Assembly: GCF_003665155.1 (NCBI RefSeq)
Contig: NZ_RCFQ01000010.1
Location: 24,079-88,078 of the forward strand
Length of the DNA: 64,000 nt
Direction of reading: 5' to 3'
From: Mariprofundus sp. EBB-1
GTDB lineage: Bacteria; Pseudomonadota; Zetaproteobacteria; Mariprofundales; Mariprofundaceae
The notes under the pieces were generated by a model. That model was not told the DNA's origin, ran no database searches, and was given only the letters and a program-made list of their open reading frames with translations. Within the stretch, counting starts at the first letter, position 1. The number at the start of each line of letters is the position of its first letter. A program made the translations under genes and the position numbers. Shown here one piece after another: positions 35,153 through 43,755 of the stretch.

Positions 35153-36450
35153 TCCTCGCCTACCGAACCTTTAATTTCTACCATCGAATCATGTTGGCCT
35201 GAAATAACTGGCATGGCCGCTATTTCAGCCTTCTCTTTTTCATTCAACCGCGGTGATGCCAACAACATCTGTGTCGTTTCATCAAATGCCCCATACCCCT
35301 TCATGGTCACATCCTTGGGAATGTTATATCGCAACCAACGCACCAAATCCATCCACATCTTTGAAATATCTTGCGCTGCAGGCATAGAACCTGCCGAGGC
35401 TAATTCAACCGTAATCACAGGAATATCATGCTGTTTACCAGCAAAATTACCGAGAGAACCGGGGAAAGCACCTAGTCGCTTCAAGCGCAGAGAACCCATT
35501 TTACCCGGTGCAACTGGAGGCCCATCATAATCAAGCAAACCATAAGGCGCATGCACAGAGATAATGGCATCAGGCTTAAATGTACGAATCTCTTCATATA
35601 ACCAGCGACTCTCGGGCTCACTCAGTGGTTCAACACCAGGATTCCGACGTGGATCATTGCCTGTTTGATGCCAATAAACCCCGGTATTCTTGTACCAATC
35701 AGGTGTAGGCATATTGCGATTCAAATCAACACCGCGCGCATTCAGTCGAGCAGAAGGGCTACTAAGCAACAAACCATCCGGGTTCATCAACGGTGAGACA
35801 TGCCAGTGAAACAGGCCTGAATGATATTTATCCAAGGTTTGCATCCACTTGAACACCACACTGACAGAGGCGTATTCATCGCCATGCATACCACCAATCA
35901 ACAATACCCGCGCAATAGGTTTACGCTGTTCCAACAGCGGTGGATACTCCTTGATCAATATTGCCTGCCCCCTGACAGAGCGTTCGCCAGTATCAGTCAG
36001 GTGAACAGCCAGGCAATGCTTAATCGTTACACTGCCAAGTTTTTTTCCTATTCTAGTGCACTCATCAACCATCGGATCGGTGGCTATTTTACTCTCACTG
36101 ATTGCAGGTTTGATTTCACTAATTACAGGTTTGGGCTCACTGACTACTGGCTTGATCTCACTGATTGAAGGTTTGCTCTCACTGGCTACAGGCTTGGCCT
36201 CACTGATCGCAGATCTATCCTCTGTCCTTGCAACTCCAGCCTCAACGAATGCTGCCTGAGCCTCGGGAGCTCCGGCTGATGCACCCTTTGCCAAAACCGA
36301 TTCAACATGAACAGATAACACCGTCATTAGCACAGCTACAACACAACAAAAGTATGAAAAAGAACGAGACAAAGGCAACTCCACTGATATACGTCGAACG
36401 ATAACTATCGGATGCTGATGTGCCAATGACCAGGCGAGATCTCTTTTCAA
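35149..36450 (-). CDS. M14-family zinc carboxypeptidase with repeat linker
   Basis: A 433-residue exported or membrane-anchored protein: hydrophobic segment about 30-50, then six 7-residue repeats of xSExKPx at 82-123, then a zinc carboxypeptidase domain. Catalytic features: GGMHGDEYAS (zinc ligands His and Glu), NPDGLLL, the Arg/Asn segment LNARGVDLNRNMP, the third zinc ligand in ISVHAPYG, and the general-base Glu in ITVELASAG. This pattern is that of MpaA-like gamma-D-Glu-diaminopimelate amidases that trim murein peptides. Substrate is inferred from family only. It is coupled to the NTF2-like gene. Confidence 0.87.
   Translation of the reverse strand: MKRDLAWSLAHQHPIVIVRRISVELPLSRSFSYFCCVVAVLMTVLSVHVESVLAKGASAGAPEAQAAFVEAGVARTEDRSAISEAKPVASESKPSISEIKPVVSEPKPVISEIKPAISESKIATDPMVDECTRIGKKLGSVTIKHCLAVHLTDTGERSVRGQAILIKEYPPLLEQRKPIARVLLIGGMHGDEYASVSVVFKWMQTLDKYHSGLFHWHVSPLMNPDGLLLSSPSARLNARGVDLNRNMPTPDWYKNTGVYWHQTGNDPRRNPGVEPLSEPESRWLYEEIRTFKPDAIISVHAPYGLLDYDGPPVAPGKMGSLRLKRLGAFPGSLGNFAGKQHDIPVITVELASAGSMPAAQDISKMWMDLVRWLRYNIPKDVTMKGYGAFDETTQMLLASPRLNEKEKAEIAAMPVISGQHDSMVEIKGSVGEE
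36082..36207 (-). repeat. 21-bp tandem repeat inside M14 peptidase gene
   Basis: Six imperfect 21-bp units encode the heptads xSExKPx (residues 82-123) between the membrane segment and the enzyme domain. Likely a flexible spacer; unit number may vary by slippage. Confidence 0.85.
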
Positions 36451-36474
36451 CGGCTCGCCTGCGAAAACAAGGTG

Positions 36475-37335
36475 CTATGCAACACGCGCAACAAAATGCT
36501 TTTGCGCCAACAATTGCAAACCGGACAATGTCAGATGAGGCAGGTGATGATCTACCTCGGGCAAATCAGCAATCAGTAGTGAAACCAGCCCCCCGGTAGC
36601 AATCACCGGAGCATGTAGATAACCGGGCTCCCGTTTCAATCGCTTAATCAGGCCAGAGATAGCATCCACCGCCGCCCAGTAACTACCGGACTGCAGACTA
36701 CTGGTGGTATCACGCCCAATCAGCACTTCAGTGCGTTGAATCGAGACTTCCGGCAGCTTGGCAGCACGACGACATAGTGCCGTAAGTGCCAACTCAACGC
36801 CCGGCAAAATAAGCCCTCCGGCGTAATGACCATTCGGTGAAATCATATCAAATGTCGTCGCTGTACCGCAATCCATCACAATGGCCGGCGAACCGAACAA
36901 CTCACGCGCGGCAACCGCATTCACAATACGATCTGCCCCGACCTCTCGAGGGTTTTTGTAATCCACCGCCATACCGGTTTTCACATCAGCAGAACCGACA
37001 AAAATAGCCCGTTTACCACAAACACGCTGACAAGCATCTGCCAGCGTCACATCCAGATGCGGCACCACACTGGCAACCATAATACCCTGCACCTGATCAG
37101 CGGCCAGGCCCGACTGTTCGAACATACCGTGTAACTGCAAAGCCAATTCATCAGATGTAAGTTGACGCTCACTGGATAGACGCCAGTGGGTGATCAGCAT
37201 ATCCCCCTCAAACAGTCCAAATACCATTTGCGTGTTGCCAATATCCACCACCAGTAGCCTTTGCTGCTTTTCCACAGAGATTGGATTCATATCTTTTTCG
37301 CTCTTCTCATTTCCGCACAATTCATTTTCAATCAT
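36475..37335 (-). CDS. coaX: Type III pantothenate kinase
   Basis: A 286-residue enzyme for the first step of coenzyme A synthesis. The ASKHA-fold motifs are present: VVDIGNTQMVFGLF (phosphate loop), GADRIVNAVAA, VMDCGTATTFD, and GGLILPGVELALTAL. Its frame overlaps the birA stop by 4 bases (ATGA at 37335). An ATG at 37290 (MNPISVEK) is nearer to the usual family start, so the first 15 residues are uncertain. The birA-coaX pairing is widespread. Confidence 0.94.
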   Translation of the reverse strand: MIENELCGNEKSEKDMNPISVEKQQRLLVVDIGNTQMVFGLFEGDMLITHWRLSSERQLTSDELALQLHGMFEQSGLAADQVQGIMVASVVPHLDVTLADACQRVCGKRAIFVGSADVKTGMAVDYKNPREVGADRIVNAVAARELFGSPAIVMDCGTATTFDMISPNGHYAGGLILPGVELALTALCRRAAKLPEVSIQRTEVLIGRDTTSSLQSGSYWAAVDAISGLIKRLKREPGYLHAPVIATGGLVSLLIADLPEVDHHLPHLTLSGLQLLAQKHFVARVA

Positions 37336-38291
37336 AACAATTCCAAATCTCCGGCAATAATACGCTGAACACCCGCGTCGGTTTTCAATAGCAGCGCCCC
37401 ATCATCATCCAAAGCACTCGCCACACCTTCAATATAACCATTACCATGATGCACGCGCACCTTATCGCCCGACGCTGCATGCGCCTGCCACCAAGCCTTA
37501 CGCAACGGAGCAAAACCATGCTTCAGGTATATCTCATACCATTGATCCAATGCACTCAACACAGCAACAGCAATCTCAAGCTTGTTGATACGCTGATGTG
37601 AAATACTCTCCATATCTGTCACTTTTTGCGTGATATCAGCAGGCCAACCATCCATTGGTGATTTCAAGTTAATACCAAAACCGAGTACTACAGCATTTAC
37701 CCGACCGGGCTCCGCCCGCATCTCAGTAAGAATACCGGCCACTTTTGCACCGCCGCACAACAGGTCATTGGGCCACTTGATACGTATATCCGGAGCATAG
37801 TTACTTAATGCATCGTGCAGCGCTACAGCCGTCAACAATGACAACTGCGGCACGTGTTCAGGTGCCAAATCAGGCCGCAACAACACGCTTCCAGCCAGCG
37901 ATTCAGGCATCGTGTGCCATCGGCGTCCTAGACGCCCCTTACCACTCAACTGCCGGTTAGCAAAAATAACCAAGCCTTCATCAGCACCGGCTTCTGCCTG
38001 CTGCATAATATCCTGATTGGTCGAACCGGTCTCTTCCAACACCAGCACATGCTGGCCAATACGCTGGGTAGAAAGCTTTGCCTGCAACAGACCTGCGCTA
38101 AACACATTCGATTTCAACACATAACCTTTGCCTGCATGTGCCTGAATATCGGCACCGCTCTTTTTTAGTACTTGAATATGTTTCCATACCCCCGTACGCG
38201 ACAGCCCCAATTCCCTTGCTAAATCATCACCTGAAACAGGAGAACCGCTCATCCCCAGTCGGGTCAGGATATGTTCACGCGCCTGATGCAT
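37332..38291 (-). CDS. birA: Biotin-protein ligase and biotin operon repressor
   Basis: A 319-residue bifunctional protein, near the length of E. coli BirA. The N-terminal winged helix is present (PVSGDDLARELGLSRTGVWKHIQVLKKSG), followed by the ligase domain: STNQDIMQQ, the biotinyl-AMP loop GKGRLGRRW, IKWPNDLLCGGAKVAGIL, and GFGINL. The presence of the helix-turn-helix suggests it also represses biotin genes. I chose the ATG at 38291, six bases after AGG and overlapping nadC by 17 bases; the longer frame to 38381 lies in nadC. Confidence 0.95.
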   Translation of the reverse strand: MHQAREHILTRLGMSGSPVSGDDLARELGLSRTGVWKHIQVLKKSGADIQAHAGKGYVLKSNVFSAGLLQAKLSTQRIGQHVLVLEETGSTNQDIMQQAEAGADEGLVIFANRQLSGKGRLGRRWHTMPESLAGSVLLRPDLAPEHVPQLSLLTAVALHDALSNYAPDIRIKWPNDLLCGGAKVAGILTEMRAEPGRVNAVVLGFGINLKSPMDGWPADITQKVTDMESISHQRINKLEIAVAVLSALDQWYEIYLKHGFAPLRKAWWQAHAASGDKVRVHHGNGYIEGVASALDDDGALLLKTDAGVQRIIAGDLELL

Positions 38292-39183
38292 TCGCATCCT
38301 GTTGTGCGTTGATAATACGCATGGATAGATCAAGTGATGGTGCGGAGTGGGTGATTGCTCCAATGGCAATGCGATTGACACCCGTCAAGGCATAATCATG
38401 GGCATTATGCAGGGTAATATTACCACTGGCTTCAAGTAGAATAGAATCAGGCACCAGGCCCCTGGCCTGCGAAACGGTCGCTGGTGACATATTATCCAAC
38501 AAAATAATGTCAGGACAAACGGCAACCGCCTCACTCACCTCCTGCAGTGTTTCACATTCCACTTCAATCCAGCTGTCATGCCCAGCCTGATAGCATGCAT
38601 GAATGGCATCGGTAATCGAACCGCAGGCTTCAATATGATTTTCCTTGATAAGCATACCACTGCGTAAATCCATGCGATGATTTACACCACCGCCATGCAA
38701 TACAGCTTGCTTCTCCAAATGCCGGAAACCCGGCGTAGTCTTTCGCGTATCTGCAATTTTGCAGTCCGTGTCCGCAACAGCATCGACAAATTGTCCGGTC
38801 GCCGTCGCAATGCCCGACAGGTGTTGTAAAAAATTCAAGGCGGTGCGCTCTGCTGCCAGCAATGAACGTACTGAACCATGCAGTTCACAAATCAGATCCC
38901 CTACTTGCACACGATCCGCATCAGCACAGCGCCAGTCACACACTATACTTGCGTCCACAGCTGCAAACACAGCATTTGCCAGTGATACACCTGAGAGTGT
39001 GCCTGCCGACTTGGCAGTAATGGTCGCCGTACCAACCATATCAGCAGCAATCGTCGCAACGGCTGTCAGATCATCAAATACAGCATCTTCTTGCAATGCG
39101 GCCTGAATGAGATCGAGAGGGAGATCAGCGGGGTGTTTGTCTGTAATCGGCCCGTCCGAGGCCATGTCAGATGAAATATTCAT
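38275..39183 (-). CDS. nadC: Nicotinate-nucleotide pyrophosphorylase (QPRTase)
   Basis: A 302-residue enzyme converting quinolinate and PRPP to nicotinate mononucleotide in NAD synthesis. Core motifs: ERTALNFLQHLSGIAT, DTRKTTPGFRHLEKQAV, the GGGVNHRMDLRSGMLIKENH active-site stretch, and EVECETL with DIILLDNM and EASGNIT. It begins a nadC-birA-coaX run with overlapping genes. Upstream lies a 256-bp gap with the repeat at 39267. Confidence 0.97.
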   Translation of the reverse strand: MNISSDMASDGPITDKHPADLPLDLIQAALQEDAVFDDLTAVATIAADMVGTATITAKSAGTLSGVSLANAVFAAVDASIVCDWRCADADRVQVGDLICELHGSVRSLLAAERTALNFLQHLSGIATATGQFVDAVADTDCKIADTRKTTPGFRHLEKQAVLHGGGVNHRMDLRSGMLIKENHIEACGSITDAIHACYQAGHDSWIEVECETLQEVSEAVAVCPDIILLDNMSPATVSQARGLVPDSILLEASGNITLHNAHDYALTGVNRIAIGAITHSAPSLDLSMRIINAQQDANASGA

Positions 39184-39266
39184 GGAGCAACCCTAAGAAT
39201 CAGCCCAATGAATGGAAGCAAGGATTCATGGCCCTATAGGGCAATCGTATTAAACAGATAAAAACA

Positions 39267-39306
39267 TTCACCGCAAAGGACGCAGAGTGACGCAAAGTAA
39301 AGGCAA
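39267..39306. repeat. Dispersed repeat TTCACCGCAAAGGACGCAGAG
   Basis: The 256-bp gap between uracil-DNA glycosylase and nadC contains TTCACCGCAAAG followed by GACGCAGAGTGACGCAAAG. Related sequence bounds an inverted repeat at about 55501-55615, and a diverged form lies at 42605-42632. Such units are often scattered in proteobacterial genomes. Confidence 0.5.
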
Positions 39307-39439
39307 AAAAAGGCACTCCGACTTCTTACGTTCTGGGTTATTATTCAGCACTGTTCACCAAGCAGTCATTCCCGAGTTCCTCTATCAGGAATCCAGGGTC
39401 TGACCTATAAACCCCCATTTTCGAGGAGATGGTGAATAT

Positions 39440-40165
39440 TTATTCAGAGATTTTCAATGCCTGGAAACGAAGCTTTAACTGCATCATATCCTGCCAGCTT
39501 TTTTGCTTCTGACGCGGAGAACGTAACAGATAAGCAGGATGATAGGTCACCCACACCGGAATACCCTGAAATTCGTGCCAGCTACCACGCAACGCACCCA
39601 GCGTGTCATCCGTTTTAAGTACCGTTTGCGCCGCTACGCGACCCAGCAAGCAGATCATTTTAGGCTGAATAATATCCAGCTGTTGCTCAAACCAGAGTTT
39701 GCACGCCTGCACCTCATCCGGCCTTGGATCACGATTATTGGGCGGACGGCACTTGATGCTATTCATTATATAAACATTATCACGGTCCATACCGATGGCA
39801 TGCAACATGCGATCCAACAGTGGACCGGAACGGCCAACAAACGGCTCACCCTGAAGGTCTTCATCTTGCCCGGGCGCCTCACCCACAAACAACAGATCCG
39901 CGTGAGAATTACCAGCTCCAAAGACAACCTGAGTACGTGTATCTGCCAATGCACAAAGCCGGCAGCTGGATGCATCTTCACACAATGCATCCAGTGTCTT
40001 GAAATTGGCTGAATCAATTTCTACATTCTGAGCAGTATCATTGTGCTGCGCATCAGGATGAATATATTCGCTGGTTTTCTCTGGCCCGAAAGAAAGAAGG
40101 GAAACCGGCGTATGCACGCCGATTTCCCTTAAATACGTTTCGAGAAAGAGTGCTTTTTCCGGCAC
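39440..40165 (-). CDS. Type-4 (Fe-S) uracil-DNA glycosylase
   Basis: A 241-residue family 4 uracil-DNA glycosylase. The N-terminal ~50 residues are a family-variable extension. From about residue 60: C-x2-C (CRLC) ligands of the 4Fe-4S cluster, the active site GEAPGQDEDLQGEPFVGRSG, MNSIKCRPPNNRDP with another cluster Cys, CLLGRVA, and the TYHPAYLLRSP motif. It removes uracil from DNA. It starts directly after the fbp stop, so the two are cotranscribed. Confidence 0.95.
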   Translation of the reverse strand: MPEKALFLETYLREIGVHTPVSLLSFGPEKTSEYIHPDAQHNDTAQNVEIDSANFKTLDALCEDASSCRLCALADTRTQVVFGAGNSHADLLFVGEAPGQDEDLQGEPFVGRSGPLLDRMLHAIGMDRDNVYIMNSIKCRPPNNRDPRPDEVQACKLWFEQQLDIIQPKMICLLGRVAAQTVLKTDDTLGALRGSWHEFQGIPVWVTYHPAYLLRSPRQKQKSWQDMMQLKLRFQALKISE

Positions 40166-41113
40166 TTAACCCAGTAGCGCGTCTACATTGGTGTTAGAAC
40201 CAAGATAAACAGGTACACGCTGATGCAGAGCTTCTGGCTCAATATCAAGAATCGCGATACCACTGCTCATGGCTTTACCACCGGCCTGTTCCATAACAAA
40301 GCCCATCGGAATCGCTTCGTATAGCAAACGCAGTTTACCAGTTGTATTTTTACTATCGGCTGGATATAAAAACACGCCACCCTTAAGTAGAGTACGGTGC
40401 ATATCTGCCACCATGGCGCCAACATAACGCATGCCAAGACCTGTTTCAGCTTTCATAGCAATGAGTTTATCGCCCATACCGTCAGCCCAATCACTCTTGT
40501 TGGATTCATTAACTGAATAATATCCACCGGTCTCCGGAATACGCATATCAGGATGGCTTAATTCAAAGCGAGCAACTGCAGGATTGAAGGTATAACCATG
40601 CACACCGTCACCCACGGAACAGACCAGCATCAATGATGGGCCATACAACACATAACCTGCGGCAATCACTTCACGACCACTTTGCAATGTATCCGAAACG
40701 TGCGGACGCTCTGAATTGGCTGTTTTACGCTTCACAATGGAGAAGATCGTGCCAACAGGACCATCAACATCCAGATTAGATGAACCATCAAGTGGATCAA
40801 CCAACACCAAATAATCGGCATGTGAATATTCTTCAATCACCAGTAGCTCTTCCTGTTCTTCAGAACCTACCGCACAGATAAAGCCGGTTGAGCGCATCTC
40901 TTCCAGAAAGATCTCATCGGACAACACATCCAGCATTTGCTGCTGCTCGCCCTGTATATTTTCACTACCTGCTCCGCCCAAAGCGCCTCTAAAAACAGCA
41001 CCGCGCAGCACCGCAGCAATCTCAATAGCTGCACGACCTACGCCTTGAATCACAGGCATCATGGCTGCGCCATGGTCTCCCTGTTTGGCAATATTGTTCA
41101 TTGTACTTGGCAT
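40166..41113 (-). CDS. fbp: Fructose-1,6-bisphosphatase, class I
   Basis: A 315-residue enzyme of gluconeogenesis and, in autotrophs, of the Calvin cycle. The metal-binding signature VDPLDGSSNLDVDGPVGTIF is complete, together with GYVLYGPSL, the GMRYVGAMVADMHRTL phosphate-binding region and LLYEAIPMGFVMEQAGG. GGAGGGG precedes the ATG at 41113; MNNIAKQ at 41101 is an alternative start. Next to mpl and uracil-DNA glycosylase. Confidence 0.96.
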   Translation of the reverse strand: MPSTMNNIAKQGDHGAAMMPVIQGVGRAAIEIAAVLRGAVFRGALGGAGSENIQGEQQQMLDVLSDEIFLEEMRSTGFICAVGSEEQEELLVIEEYSHADYLVLVDPLDGSSNLDVDGPVGTIFSIVKRKTANSERPHVSDTLQSGREVIAAGYVLYGPSLMLVCSVGDGVHGYTFNPAVARFELSHPDMRIPETGGYYSVNESNKSDWADGMGDKLIAMKAETGLGMRYVGAMVADMHRTLLKGGVFLYPADSKNTTGKLRLLYEAIPMGFVMEQAGGKAMSSGIAILDIEPEALHQRVPVYLGSNTNVDALLG

Positions 41114-41200
41114 ATCCCCTCCAATGTTGATGTTCGCAAAAACGAGCTCATACTAGCCAAAAGTGGCCTTGAATACAAAAGCTGTCATCTGTTGAATGAT

Positions 41201-42601
41201 TTAAACCGCTTCCATCGCATCCAGCAAACGCTGATGAATGCCATCAAAGCCACCATTTGACAGCACCAGAATGTGATCATTCGGCTCTGCTCCAGCGGCA
41301 ATATAATCTACAATAGACGCCACAGAACCGAGCAAACGGGCATGCGATCCAATCTGATTACAGACAGCTTGTGCATCGAGTATTTCATCCGGTTTCAAAT
41401 TACGGCGCGATGGTTCAGCAAACACCACACGATCTGCAGCATCAAAGCAGAGTGGCAAACGATCCTGATGAATGCGTGTGCGCATCGTATTCGACCGCGG
41501 TTCTACTATGACCCATAATTTACCATGACTACCTGTTTGCACCATACTGGCTTTAGCCGCCGTCACCATACCCGCAATGGCGGTAGGATGATGGGCGAAG
41601 TCATCAAATACTTTAATGCCGCGTGTTTCGCCAACCAGTGTCATACGACGGCGAATACCTGAGAATGAGCTCAGGGCTGCACAAATTGTATCTGCATGAA
41701 TGCCCAGCGACGTTGCTGCAGCAGATACAGCACAAGCATTGGCTACATTGTGTACACCAATCATGTGCCATGTAGTTTCAATGACCACATCACCATGATG
41801 ATATAACCTGAACGATGAACCATCTTCAGCGCTTGTCTCCCATTGCCACTCAGCCCCGCTATGGCCATAACGGGCAAATGCAATCAAGGGCGTCCAGCAA
41901 CCACGTCTCAGCACATCGGACACATGCTCTTCATCGGCATTGGCGATGATCGTACCTGTTGCCGGCACAGTACGTATTAAATGATGAAACTGTGTTTTGA
42001 TAGCTTCAAGGTTAGGGAATATATCGGCATGATCATATTCCAGATTATTCAAAATCAGTGTGCGAGCATGATAGTGCAAAAATTTGCTACGCTTATCGAA
42101 AAAGGCGGTATCATATTCATCACCTTCCAACACAAAGGTTTCACCTGCACCAAGTCGGGCTCCACCACCAAAATCTTCGGGCACACCACCAATCAAGAAA
42201 CCGGGCTCGGCTCCTGCCACCTGTAAGACATGCGCCAACAACGAGGAAGTTGTCGTTTTACCGTGCGTTCCCGCCACCACCACAGCATGTCGGCCCTGCA
42301 AAATATGATTACCAACAAACTCAGGCCCTGAACAATACGCAAGGCCCGCATCTAAAATAGCCTCCACCTCAACATTACCACGGCTCATAGCATTACCGAT
42401 CACACAAAGGTCTGGTTCAGGCTGCAAATTCGCCACATCAAATGGCGCAATGCGCACACCCAATTCCTGTAGATAATCAGACATGGGGGGATATACACCC
42501 GCATCTGAACCCGTGACGTTCCAACCCTGTGATTTTGCCAGTGCTGCAATCGCCGCCATGGCAGTACCGCAAACACCAAGAATATGTATATGTTTTTCCA
42601 T
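41201..42601 (-). CDS. mpl: UDP-N-acetylmuramate:murein tripeptide ligase
   Basis: A 466-residue Mur-ligase-family enzyme of murein recycling; it attaches the recovered tripeptide to UDP-MurNAc. N-terminal HIHILGVCGTAMAAIA is the Mpl form of the nucleotide-binding motif, followed by the ATP loop VVAGTHGKTTTSSLL, EGDEYDTAFFDKRSKFLHY (diagnostic for Mpl versus MurC) and DDFAHHPTAI. The ATG at 42601 starts at MEKHIH; the longer frame to 42634 is rejected. It is divergent to the esterase gene. Confidence 0.95.
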   Translation of the reverse strand: MEKHIHILGVCGTAMAAIAALAKSQGWNVTGSDAGVYPPMSDYLQELGVRIAPFDVANLQPEPDLCVIGNAMSRGNVEVEAILDAGLAYCSGPEFVGNHILQGRHAVVVAGTHGKTTTSSLLAHVLQVAGAEPGFLIGGVPEDFGGGARLGAGETFVLEGDEYDTAFFDKRSKFLHYHARTLILNNLEYDHADIFPNLEAIKTQFHHLIRTVPATGTIIANADEEHVSDVLRRGCWTPLIAFARYGHSGAEWQWETSAEDGSSFRLYHHGDVVIETTWHMIGVHNVANACAVSAAATSLGIHADTICAALSSFSGIRRRMTLVGETRGIKVFDDFAHHPTAIAGMVTAAKASMVQTGSHGKLWVIVEPRSNTMRTRIHQDRLPLCFDAADRVVFAEPSRRNLKPDEILDAQAVCNQIGSHARLLGSVASIVDYIAAGAEPNDHILVLSNGGFDGIHQRLLDAMEAV

Positions 42602-42662
42602 AGGCCTAAGTGAACCACAAAGCGACAAAGACACAAACTATTTATTGCGGCATGATTGCCAC

Positions 42663-43334
42663 ATGACACTACATCCCCTTTCCCATCTTACTGTTGATAC
42701 GGGTGAAAATCCGCAAGCCAGCGTAATCTGGCTGCATGGTCTGGGCGCTGACGGCCATGATTTTGAACCAATCGTACCTCAACTGAACTTGCCAAAAGAG
42801 CTCGCTGTGCGTTTTATTTTTCCGCATGCACCATCCATGCCGGTCAGCCTGAATGGTGGCTATATCATGCCTGCATGGTACGACATCGAACAAAGCGACC
42901 TTGGCATCGAACATGATCGCGATGGTATCATGCAATCAGCTCAGTCCATTCAAATGCTCATTGAACAAGAACAGATGCAAGGCGCTCCTACTCACCGCAT
43001 TATTCTGGCGGGTTTTTCTCAAGGTGCCGCCATGGCCCTTCATGTTGGTCTGCGTCAATCTACCCCCCTGGCTGGCATTGCGGCACTTTCAGGCTATCTA
43101 TTATTGCCCACTGAAACAGACACGTGGCATAGCAATAGTAAGGAGACTTCTATCTTCATGGCCCATGGCGTACATGATCCAGTGGTGGCATATGCCCTGG
43201 GTGAGCGTTCATATCGGAAACTGAAAGATCAGGATTATGACGTACAATGGCACAGCTATCCGATGCAACACAATGTCTGCCCGGAAGAAATCAACCATAT
43301 TGGCAAATGGATCACCGGCCTCCTTTCAGAATAA
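42663..43334 (+). CDS. Carboxylesterase/phospholipase-like serine hydrolase
   Basis: A 223-residue alpha/beta hydrolase of the EstB/YpfH-type. Triad: Ser in GFSQGAAMAL (about 120), Asp in HGVHDPVV, His in YPMQHNVCPEE. VIWLHGLGADGHDF forms the oxyanion region and AWYDI is typical of the family. No signal peptide, so cytosolic. Start at 42663 gives the usual family length; the longer frame to 42483 overlaps mpl. Natural substrate unknown; short acyl esters are likely. Confidence 0.93.
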   Translation: MTLHPLSHLTVDTGENPQASVIWLHGLGADGHDFEPIVPQLNLPKELAVRFIFPHAPSMPVSLNGGYIMPAWYDIEQSDLGIEHDRDGIMQSAQSIQMLIEQEQMQGAPTHRIILAGFSQGAAMALHVGLRQSTPLAGIAALSGYLLLPTETDTWHSNSKETSIFMAHGVHDPVVAYALGERSYRKLKDQDYDVQWHSYPMQHNVCPEEINHIGKWITGLLSE

Positions 43335-43372
43335 GCCCACGCAAACATCCGCTTTTTAATTTCATCACACGC

Positions 43373-43401
43373 TTGCGATGTCAGTAATATCACCCTACTA
43401 T
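43373..43401 (+). promoter_or_regulatory. Sigma-70-type promoter of tRNA-Ser
   Basis: TTGCGA (43373-43378) and TACTAT (43396-43401) are 17 bases apart. The GC-rich stretch CCGCCGCCC follows, as in stringently controlled stable-RNA promoters. Start is expected near 43408, with the tRNA beginning at 43426. Confidence 0.6.
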
Positions 43402-43425
43402 CCGCCGCCCTCAGAAATGAGGCAT

Positions 43426-43514
43426 GGAGAGATGTCTGAGTGGCTTAAGGAGCACGCTTGGAAAGCGTGTGTACTATAATGGTACCGAGGGTTCGAATCC
43501 CTCTCTCTCCGCCA
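43426..43514 (+). tRNA. tRNA-Ser (GGA)
   Basis: An 89-base class II tRNA: acceptor GGAGAGA/TCTCTCC, discriminator G and encoded CCA, D-loop GAGTGGCTTAAGGA, anticodon loop CTTGGAAAG giving GGA, long variable arm (TGTACTATAATGGTACC), T-loop GGTTCGAATCC. Confidence 0.97.
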
Positions 43515-43524
43515 GCTAGTCAAA

Positions 43525-43555
43525 GCCACCAGCAATGGTGGCTTTTCTTTTTTCT
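43525..43555 (+). terminator. Terminator after tRNA-Ser
   Basis: GCCACC-AGCAAT-GGTGGC followed by TTTTCTTTTTT, eleven bases after the CCA end. The ~200 bases to the kinase gene at 43756 hold nothing else I can name. Confidence 0.88.
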
Positions 43556-43755
43556 AAAGCCTAATTACGACCTCTTCCGACCCTCTCTATATGCTCTATG
43601 GATGGCTTCATAGAGGACTAAATATGCAGTGCTGTAAATTATATTTTTATCTCATTGCAGCCGCATCTTTAAGGCGGATAAGCTCATCGTCTGAATAACA
43701 ATGAAAGCAAGATATAGTTGTGCATAAACAACTATTGGTCTCTATATTGTAACTT

